From Chromobacterium violaceum ATCC 12472 (GTDB taxonomy: Bacteria; Pseudomonadota; Gammaproteobacteria; Burkholderiales; Chromobacteriaceae): DNA of 64,000 bases. Positions 57,748 through 64,000 of this stretch are shown in pieces. The notes beneath the pieces are model-generated. The model had not been told where the DNA came from. It searched no databases and saw only the letters and a list, made by a program, of their open reading frames with translations. Location of the stretch: positions 1,054,001-1,118,000 of the forward strand of contig NC_005085.1 in the NCBI RefSeq assembly GCF_000007705.1, given 5' to 3'. The stretch's first letter is position 1, and every line of letters starts with the position of its first letter. The translations under genes were made by a program, and so were the position numbers.

Positions 57748-57861
57748 AGGTAAAGGCGGATACCGCTCCCAGGAAAAAGGACGGGTTCGCCAGGCGCTTC
57801 GCCCGCGGTGGGCGGGCGTCATGTAAAACCACTTGGTCACAAAACATCCAAGGAAAGCCTT

Positions 57862-58239
57862 ATGCAGAAGCAAAGACCGAAGCATCTGGACTTGGCCAGG
57901 ATCAGACTGCCCGTTCCGGGTTTCGTCTCCATCCTGCACCGGGTCAGTGGTGTGGCGTTGTTCTTTTCCCTCCCGCTGTTGATCTATCTGCTGCACGGTT
58001 CGCTCAGCTCCGCCGAATCGTTCGACACCTACAAGGCGGTCGTGTCCCACCCGCTGATGAAGCTGGCATTGCTGGGCCTGATCTGGGCCTATCTGCATCA
58101 CTTCTGCGCCGGCATCCGCTTCCTGTTTCTCGACATTCACAAGGGTCTCGAACTCGAGACCGCCCGCGGCACCGCCAAGACCGTGCTGGTCGTCAGCCTG
58201 GTGCTGACCGCGGTTCTGGGAGGTATCGCTCTATGGTAA
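57862..58239 (+). CDS. sdhC: Succinate dehydrogenase cytochrome b556 subunit
   Basis: 125 residues from ATG at 57862 (MQKQRPKHLDLARIRLP) after AAGGAAAG. Three membrane helices at about 30-50, 65-88 and 105-124. SILHRVSG (quinone-site Ser/Arg) and HHFCAGIR with the haem-ligand His are typical of SdhC. Anchors SdhAB with SdhD in the inner membrane. Overlaps sdhD by 7 bases. Confidence 0.95.
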   Translation: MQKQRPKHLDLARIRLPVPGFVSILHRVSGVALFFSLPLLIYLLHGSLSSAESFDTYKAVVSHPLMKLALLGLIWAYLHHFCAGIRFLFLDIHKGLELETARGTAKTVLVVSLVLTAVLGGIALW

Positions 58240-58577
58240 ACCGTCATGTCGTCGGCGCCGGCTACGGCCTGCGCGATTGGATCATGCAGCGCGTCACCGC
58301 CGTGGTGATGGTGCTCTACACCGTGGCCCTGGCGCTGTTCCTGCTGGCGCTGCCGGCCGGCTACGAAGGCTGGAAGTCTCTGTTCAGCCATACCTGGGTC
58401 CAGCTGTTCACCCAGGTGACCTTGCTGGCGCTGTTCCTGCACGTATGGGTGGGCATCCGCGACGTCTGGATGGACTACGTGAAGCCGGTGGGCATCCGCC
58501 TGGCCCTGCACGTGTTCACCATCGTCTGGCTGGTTTCCTGTTTCATCTATTCCGTTAAAGTGGTCTGGGGGCTGTAA
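58233..58577 (+). CDS. sdhD: Succinate dehydrogenase membrane anchor subunit
   Basis: 114 residues from ATG at 58233. Three hydrophobic helices (about 15-40, 52-75, 88-112). LRDWIMQRVTAVVMVLY and HVWVGIRDVWMDYVKP, with the His and the Asp-Tyr pair of the quinone site, identify SdhD. Starts inside sdhC and its stop shares a base with the sdhA start (TAATG), so it is translationally coupled at both ends. Confidence 0.94.
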   Translation: MVNRHVVGAGYGLRDWIMQRVTAVVMVLYTVALALFLLALPAGYEGWKSLFSHTWVQLFTQVTLLALFLHVWVGIRDVWMDYVKPVGIRLALHVFTIVWLVSCFIYSVKVVWGL

Positions 58578-60352
58578 TGGGCGTAGCTGTTCGTCATTTT
58601 GATGCGGTAGTCGTGGGCGCCGGCGGTGCCGGCATGCGCGCCGCGCTGCAACTGTCGGAAGCTGGTCTGAAGACCGCCGTGCTGTCCAAGGTGTTCCCGA
58701 CCCGTTCCCACACCGTGGCCGCCCAGGGCGGCGTGTCCGCCTCGCTCGGCAACTCCGAGCCGGACAACTGGCACTGGCACATGTACGACACCGTCAAGGG
58801 GTCGGACTGGCTGGGCGACCAGGACGCCATCGAATTCATGTGCCGCGAGGCGCCGAAGGTGGTGGTGGAGCTTGAGCATTTCGGCATGCCGTTCGACCGC
58901 AACCCGGACGGCACCATCTACCAGCGTCCGTTCGGCGGCCACATGTCCGAATTCGGCGAAGGCAAGCCGGTCCGCCGCGCCTGCGCCGCCGCCGACCGCA
59001 CCGGCCACGCGATGCTGCACGCGCTGTACCAGCGCAATGTGCGCGCCAACACCCACTTCTTCGTGGAGTGGATGGCGCTGGACCTGATCCGCGACGCCGA
59101 AGGCCGCGTGCAGGGCGTGGTGGCGATGGAAATGGAAACCTCGGAAATCGTCGTGTTCCAGGCCAAGGCCACCCTGTTCGCCACCGGCGGCGCCGGCCGC
59201 ATCTTCGCCTCGTCCACCAATGCCTTCATCAATACCGGCGACGGCCTGGGCATGGCCGCCCGCGCCGGCATCCCGCTGGAAGACATGGAGTTCTGGCAGT
59301 TCCACCCGACCGGCGTGGCCGGCGCGGGCGTGCTGATCACCGAAGGCGTGCGCGGCGAAGGCGGCATTCTGCGCAACAGCTCCGGCGAGCGCTTCATGGA
59401 GCGCTACGCGCCGAACGCCAAGGACCTGGCCTCCCGCGACGTGGTATCGCGCGCGATGGTGTCCGAGATCAACGAAGGCCGCGGCTGCGGCCCGAACAAG
59501 GACCACGTGCTGCTGGACATCACCCACCTCGACCCCGAGGTGATCATGTCCAAGCTGCCGGGCATCCGCGAGATCTCGATCAAGTTCGCCGGCGTGGACC
59601 CGATCAAGGCTCCGATCCCGGTGGTGCCGACCTGCCACTACCAGATGGGCGGCATCCCCACCAACTACCACGGTGAAGTGGTGGTGCACGGGGCGCCGGT
59701 GCACGGCTTCTACGCCGCCGGCGAAGTGGCCTGCGCGTCGGTGCACGGCGCCAACCGCCTGGGCACCAACTCGCTGCTGGACCTGCTGGTCTTCGGCAAG
59801 AGCTCGGCCAACTCGATGATCGAGTTCATCAAGCAGCAGCCGGAAGACCTGCCGCCGCTGGCGATGGCCGACGTAGAGCGTTCGGTCGCCCGCGTCGCGC
59901 GTCTGGACAATCAGACCAATGGCGTGCAGGTGCACGACGCCCGCGCCGAGATGCAGCGCGTGATGCAGACCCACTGCGGCGTGTTCCGCTTCAAGGACAT
60001 GCTGGCCGAGGGCGTGGAGAAGATCCTGGAAGTGGCGGACATGGTCGCCAAGACCGAGATCGGCGACAAGTCCAAGGTGTTCAACACCGCGCGCATCGAG
60101 GCGCTGGAGCTGGAGAACCTGATCGAAGTGGCCAAGGCCACCATGGTTTCGGCCAATGCCCGCACCGAGAGCCGCGGCGCCCACGTGCGCGACGACGCGC
60201 CGGACACCCCGGACACCCCGAACGGCCGCGACGACGCGAACTGGCTGAAGCACACGCTGTGGTTCCGCGACGGCAACCGTCTGGAGTACAAGCCGGTGAA
60301 CATGAAGCCGCTGACCGTTGACACGATCAAGTTGAAGGCCCGCTCCTACTAA
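58577..60352 (+). CDS. sdhA: Succinate dehydrogenase flavoprotein subunit
   Basis: 591 residues. Oxidises succinate to fumarate with covalent FAD. FAD motif VVGAGGAGMRAALQLSEAG; the FAD-linking His in SHTVAAQGGVSASLGN; active-site region HPTGVAGAGVLITEGVRGEGG; and RxH...ANRLGTNSLLDLLVFG. Fourth piece of the complex in the order CDAB, standard for proteobacteria. Confidence 0.98.
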   Translation: MGVAVRHFDAVVVGAGGAGMRAALQLSEAGLKTAVLSKVFPTRSHTVAAQGGVSASLGNSEPDNWHWHMYDTVKGSDWLGDQDAIEFMCREAPKVVVELEHFGMPFDRNPDGTIYQRPFGGHMSEFGEGKPVRRACAAADRTGHAMLHALYQRNVRANTHFFVEWMALDLIRDAEGRVQGVVAMEMETSEIVVFQAKATLFATGGAGRIFASSTNAFINTGDGLGMAARAGIPLEDMEFWQFHPTGVAGAGVLITEGVRGEGGILRNSSGERFMERYAPNAKDLASRDVVSRAMVSEINEGRGCGPNKDHVLLDITHLDPEVIMSKLPGIREISIKFAGVDPIKAPIPVVPTCHYQMGGIPTNYHGEVVVHGAPVHGFYAAGEVACASVHGANRLGTNSLLDLLVFGKSSANSMIEFIKQQPEDLPPLAMADVERSVARVARLDNQTNGVQVHDARAEMQRVMQTHCGVFRFKDMLAEGVEKILEVADMVAKTEIGDKSKVFNTARIEALELENLIEVAKATMVSANARTESRGAHVRDDAPDTPDTPNGRDDANWLKHTLWFRDGNRLEYKPVNMKPLTVDTIKLKARSY

Positions 60353-60366
60353 GGGTTGAACCAGAG

Positions 60367-61077
60367 ATGACTACCGAAAACGTCAAATTCCGCATCTACC
60401 GCTACGACCCGGACAAGGATGCCAAGCCGTACATGCAGGACATCAGCGTCGACATGGACGCCACCGAGCACAAGCTGCTGGACGCGCTGGTCAAGCTGAA
60501 GACCAAGGACGACACGCTGTCCTTCCGCCGCTCCTGTCGCGAAGGCGTCTGCGGCTCCGACGCGATGAACATCAACGGCAAGAACGGCCTGGCCTGCCTG
60601 ACCGACTTCCGCACGCTGAAACAGCCGATCGAGCTGCGTCCGCTGCCGGGCCTGCCGGTGGTGCGCGACCTGATCGTGGACATGGCGCAGTTCTTCAAGC
60701 AGTACCACTCGATCAAGCCGTACGTGATCAACGACACGCCGCCGCCGGAACGCGAGCGCCGCCAGTCGCCGGAAGACCGCAAGGAGCTGGACGGCCTGTA
60801 CGAGTGCATCCTGTGCGCGTGCTGCTCGACGTCCTGCCCGTCGTTCTGGTGGAACCCGGACAAGTTCGTCGGCCCGGCCGGCCTGCTGGCCGCCTACCGT
60901 TTCATCGCGGACACCCGCGACGAGGCGACCAACGAGCGTCTGGACAACCTGGAAGACCCGTACCGGCTGTTCCGCTGCCACACCATCATGAACTGCGTCG
61001 ACGTGTGCCCGAAGGGTCTGAACCCGACCAAGGCCATCGGCAAGATCAAGGACCTGATGGTCAAGCGTGCGGTATGA
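60367..61077 (+). CDS. sdhB: Succinate dehydrogenase iron-sulfur subunit
   Basis: 236 residues. The [2Fe-2S] domain has CREGVCGSDAMNINGKNGLAC read as C-x4-C-x2-C...C; the [4Fe-4S] and [3Fe-4S] ligands are in CILCACCSTSCPSFWW and CHTIMNCVDVCPKGLNP. Carries electrons from SdhA to quinone. Stop overlaps the sdhE start (ATGA). Confidence 0.98.
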   Translation: MTTENVKFRIYRYDPDKDAKPYMQDISVDMDATEHKLLDALVKLKTKDDTLSFRRSCREGVCGSDAMNINGKNGLACLTDFRTLKQPIELRPLPGLPVVRDLIVDMAQFFKQYHSIKPYVINDTPPPERERRQSPEDRKELDGLYECILCACCSTSCPSFWWNPDKFVGPAGLLAAYRFIADTRDEATNERLDNLEDPYRLFRCHTIMNCVDVCPKGLNPTKAIGKIKDLMVKRAV

Positions 61078-61322
61078 CGGCTTACGATCCGATCGAACTG
61101 AAACGGATCCGCTGGCGGTCGCGGCGGGGCCTGCTGGAGCTGGACCTGGTGCTGGAGAAGTTTTTCGCCGGCCCCTTCGACCAGCTGGCGCCCGCCCAGA
61201 TCGACGCGTACCGGCGGCTGCTGGACCTGCCGGACACCGATTTTCTGGATGTCGTCAACGGCAAGGCCGATCTCGACGATTCGGAATTGATGGCCATCGT
61301 GGCGATCCTGCGATCGCTGTGA
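61074..61322 (+). CDS. sdhE: FAD assembly factor SdhE
   Basis: 82 residues from ATG at 61074. The conserved RRGLLELDLVLEKFF contains the RGxxE motif needed for covalent flavinylation of SdhA. Four-base overlap with sdhB couples assembly factor to complex. Confidence 0.95.
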   Translation: MTAYDPIELKRIRWRSRRGLLELDLVLEKFFAGPFDQLAPAQIDAYRRLLDLPDTDFLDVVNGKADLDDSELMAIVAILRSL

Positions 61323-61373
61323 CGGCCGGCCCCAAACCATTACAACAACGAAATAATGACTGGGAGTATTGCT

Positions 61374-62663
61374 GTGGAAACTAATCGCAAAGTCACGCTC
61401 AGCTACAACGAGGGCAAGGAAACCCTGGACCTGCCGGTCCTGGGGGGCACGCTGGGTCCGGATGTCGTCGACATCCGCGGCTTCGGCAAAACAGGCATGT
61501 TCACCTTCGACCCGGGCTTCCTGGCCACCGCCAGCTGCGAGTCCAAGATCACCTTCATCGACGGCGACCTGGGCCATCTGTACTACCGCGGCTACCCGAT
61601 CGAGCAGCTGGCCGAGAAGAGCGACTACCTGGAAGTCTGCTACCTGCTGCTGAACGGCGAGCTGCCGACCGCGGCGCAGCGCAAGGAATTCGAACGCGGC
61701 GTGATGCGCCACAACATGCTGCACGACCAGCTGATGAGCCTGTTCAAGGGCTTCCGCCGCGACGCGCACCCGATGGCGGTGATGGTGGGCGTGGTGGGCG
61801 CGCTGTCCGCCTTCTACCATGACTCGCTGGACATCTCCAATCCGGAGCACCGCCGCATCTCGGCCCACCGCCTGATCGCCAAGCTGCCGACCATCGCCGC
61901 CCAGGCTTACCGCTACAACAAGGGCCTGCCGTTCTCCTATCCGAAGAACGGCCTGACCTATGCGGAAAACTTCCTGCACATGATGTTCTCCACCCCGTGC
62001 GAGGAGTACAAGGTGAACCCGGTGCTGGCGCGCGCGCTGGACCGCATCTTCACCCTGCACGCCGACCACGAGCAGAACGCCTCCACCTCCACCGTCCGTC
62101 TGGCCGGCTCCTCCGGCGCCAACCCGTTCGCGTGCATCGCCGCCTGCATCGCCTGCCTGTGGGGCCCGTCCCACGGCGGCGCCAACGAGGCCGTGCTGAA
62201 GATGCTGGACGAGATCGGTTCCGTGGACAATGTGGCCGACTTCATGCAGGGCGTGAAGGACAAGCGCTACAAGCTGATGGGCTTCGGCCACCGCGTGTAC
62301 AAGAACATGGACCCGCGCGCCGCCATCATGAAGCAGACCTGCGACGAAGTGCTGAACGAGCTGGGCCTGCATAACGATCCGAAATTCAAGCTGGCCATGG
62401 AGCTGGAAAAGATCGCGCTGTCCGACCCGTACTTCATCGAGCGCAAGCTGTACCCGAACGTGGACTTCTACTCCGGCATCGTGCTGTCCGCGATCGGCAT
62501 CCCGGTTTCCATGTTCACCCCGATCTTCGCGCTGGCCCGCACCGTGGGCTGGATCGCGCACTGGAACGAGATGATCGGCGATCCGGGCATGAAGATCGGC
62601 CGTCCGCGCCAGCTGTACACCGGCGCCGCGCGCCGCGACTTCGTGGAAGTCGCCAAGCGCTGA
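61374..62663 (+). CDS. gltA: Citrate synthase
   Basis: Condenses oxaloacetate and acetyl-CoA. 429 residues if started at GTG 61374 ([20 protein letters not shown]), which has a GGGAG ribosome site 7 bases before it. An ATG at 61356 in frame would add 6 residues and has no ribosome site. Type II citrate synthase: [23 protein letters not shown], the catalytic His in [24 protein letters not shown] and the final Asp region VDFYSGIVL. Between sdhE and sucA. Confidence 0.97.
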   Translation: METNRKVTLSYNEGKETLDLPVLGGTLGPDVVDIRGFGKTGMFTFDPGFLATASCESKITFIDGDLGHLYYRGYPIEQLAEKSDYLEVCYLLLNGELPTAAQRKEFERGVMRHNMLHDQLMSLFKGFRRDAHPMAVMVGVVGALSAFYHDSLDISNPEHRRISAHRLIAKLPTIAAQAYRYNKGLPFSYPKNGLTYAENFLHMMFSTPCEEYKVNPVLARALDRIFTLHADHEQNASTSTVRLAGSSGANPFACIAACIACLWGPSHGGANEAVLKMLDEIGSVDNVADFMQGVKDKRYKLMGFGHRVYKNMDPRAAIMKQTCDEVLNELGLHNDPKFKLAMELEKIALSDPYFIERKLYPNVDFYSGIVLSAIGIPVSMFTPIFALARTVGWIAHWNEMIGDPGMKIGRPRQLYTGAARRDFVEVAKR

Positions 62664-62676
62664 TTTGACTGAATCG

Positions 62677-62714
62677 GGGTTGGTTGAAGCGGGGGCTTCG
62701 ACCAGCCCTTTTTT
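62677..62714 (+). terminator. Strong terminator between gltA and sucA
   Basis: GGGTTGGTTGAAGC pairs with GCTTCGACCAGCCC (14 bp with two G-T wobbles) around GGGG, then TTTTTT. It should separate gltA from sucA transcription unless read through. Confidence 0.92.
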
Positions 62715-62795
62715 CAGAGCGCTGGGGCAAGGCCGCCTTGCCCAAGCGCTTTGAGTGAATGCTGCAACATCCAAGACCAAAGGGTAGCCAGACCA

Positions 62796-64000
62796 TGATG
62801 CAATCCATGTACAGCCATTCCTATCTGTTCGGTGGGAATGCCCCGTTCATCGAGGAGCTGTACGAACAGTACCTCGTTGACGCCAACTCCGTTCCGCAGG
62901 AATGGCGCGACTACTTCGACAAGCTGGCCCAGGCGCCGGGCGCCGCCGAGCGCGACGTGCCGCACCTGCCTATCCAGGAGTCCTTCATCCAGCTGGCCAA
63001 GAAGCCGGTGATCGGCCAGCGCAGCGCCGCCGCCACCGACTGGGAAGCCATGCGGAAGCAGGTGGGCGTGCTGAAGCTGATCTCCGCCTACCGCGTGCTG
63101 GGCGCGCGCCAGGCCAACCTGGACCCGCTGAAGCGCATGGACCAGGCCATCGTGCGCGAACTGGACCCGGCTACCCACGGTCTGACCGACGCCGACATGG
63201 CGGTGCAGTTCAACGTGGGTTCGCTGGCCGGCCCGCAGAAGCTGCCGCTGTCCGACATCCTGTCGCGCCTGAAGCAGACCTACTGCGGCAACATCGGCGT
63301 CGAATACATGCACATCACCCAGTCCGACGAAAAGCACTGGGTGCAAAAGCGCTTCGAGGGCGACCTGTCCACCCCGCGCTACGACGCCGACAAGAAAAAG
63401 CGCATCCTGAAGCAGATCACCGCGGCCGAGACGCTGGAACGCTACTTGCACACCAAATACGTCGGCCAGAAGCGCTTCTCGCTGGAAGGCGGCGAGTCCG
63501 CGATCGCGGCGCTGGACCACCTGATCCAGAACGCCACCGAGCAGGGCGTGCAGGAACTGATCATCGGCATGGCCCACCGCGGCCGCCTGAACGTGCTGGT
63601 CAACACCCTGGGCAAGCTGCCGCGCGACCTGTTCGCCGAATTCGAAGGCAAGGCCGCCCAGCAGATGGCTTCCGGCGACGTGAAGTACCACATGGGCTTC
63701 TCGTCCGACATCCCGACCGCCAACGGCCCGATGCACGTGTCGCTGGCGTTCAACCCGTCCCACCTGGAAATCGTCAACCCGGTGGTGGAAGGCTCGGTCC
63801 GCGCCCGCCAGGAGCGCCGCAAGGACACCGAGCGCAAGACCGCCGTCCCGGTGCTGATCCACGGCGACTCCGCCTTCGGCGGCCTGGGCGTCAACCAGGG
63901 CACCTTCAACCTGTCGCAGACCCGCGGCTACGGCACCGGCGGCACCATCCACATCGTCATCAACAACCAGGTGGGCTTCACCACCTCGGACACTCGCGAC
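62796..64000 (+). CDS. sucA: 2-oxoglutarate dehydrogenase E1, 5' part
   Basis: Thiamine-diphosphate E1 of the 2-oxoglutarate dehydrogenase complex. 401 codons are visible from ATG at 62796 (MMQSMYSHSYLFGGNAPFIE). N-terminal E2-binding stretch, then TTDW..., YCGNIGVEYMHI, IGMAHRGRLNVLVNTLGK, AFNPSHLEIVNPVVEG and HGDSAFGGLGVNQG. The cofactor-binding parts are typical. The gene continues past the window edge. Confidence 0.97.

Noticed and set aside
1-64000. CRISPR arrays, transposases, integrases or prophage genes
   Set aside because: None seen; no regularly spaced short repeats and no recognisable mobile-element protein on either strand.

Overview
The window is a GC-rich bacterial chromosome segment (about 65% G+C by eye). 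Gene content and order point to a betaproteobacterium of the order Neisseriales, most likely Chromobacteriaceae (Chromobacterium or a close relative). The pointers are a polar-type flagellar block flhB-flhA-flhF-flhG-fliA-motC, a TCA block mdh/gntR/sdhCDAB-sdhE-gltA-sucA, prfB-lysS, and many PAS/GGDEF/EAL signalling genes. The species assignment is inference; no rRNA or species marker is present.

Layout. 1-3033: a chemosensory cluster on the minus strand (CheZ-like membrane protein, CheY, STAS protein, CheA cut by the window edge). 3.2-8.1 kb: lysC, then two convergent tRNA operons (Ser-Arg-Glu on plus, Arg-Glu-Arg-Glu on minus). Their Arg-Glu-terminator units form a 198-bp, 197/198 identical inverted repeat around a TonB-dependent receptor gene. 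8.2-18.5 kb: an exonuclease/GIY-YIG fusion gene, a glycosyltransferase and the flagellar export/regulation block. 18.6-23.1 kb: thyA-folA, a FadR-type regulator, ubiG and mtaD. 23.3-30.3 kb: two very large cyclic-di-GMP signalling proteins. 30.3-38.0 kb: a His-rich secreted protein, the RNA-repair genes rtcR / rtcB / nucleotidyltransferase with a sigma-54 promoter, and a three-gene exported redox cluster (lipoprotein cytochrome c, Tat-type FAD oxidase, Tat-type PLP enzyme).

38.5-49 kb is accessory: a DUF2076 protein, a translationally coupled pair of CARDB-like proteins, an SDR, a phosphatase-like protein, a GNAT enzyme, a Cys/His-rich zinc-ribbon microprotein under what looks like a MerR-family metal promoter, a seven-repeat PLL-type lectin, and a GFA-family enzyme with a decayed fragment of a second copy nearby. 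49.1-52.8 kb is an AT-rich island with an Xre regulator, an orphan protein and a SIR2-domain protein (candidate anti-phage NADase). Two diverged copies of a roughly 200-bp dispersed element lie in it in inverted orientation. 52.9-64.0 kb returns to core genome: lysS, prfB with its programmed frameshift, mdh, a UTRA-type GntR regulator with a palindromic operator, sdhCDAB-sdhE, gltA and the start of sucA.

Most core genes read as intact. The observations I rate highest are the exported cytochrome/flavin/PLP cluster, the metal-promoter microprotein, the SIR2 island with its bracketing repeats, the tRNA inverted repeat around the TonB receptor, the RNA-repair operon leader, and the membrane-anchored CheZ-like protein.
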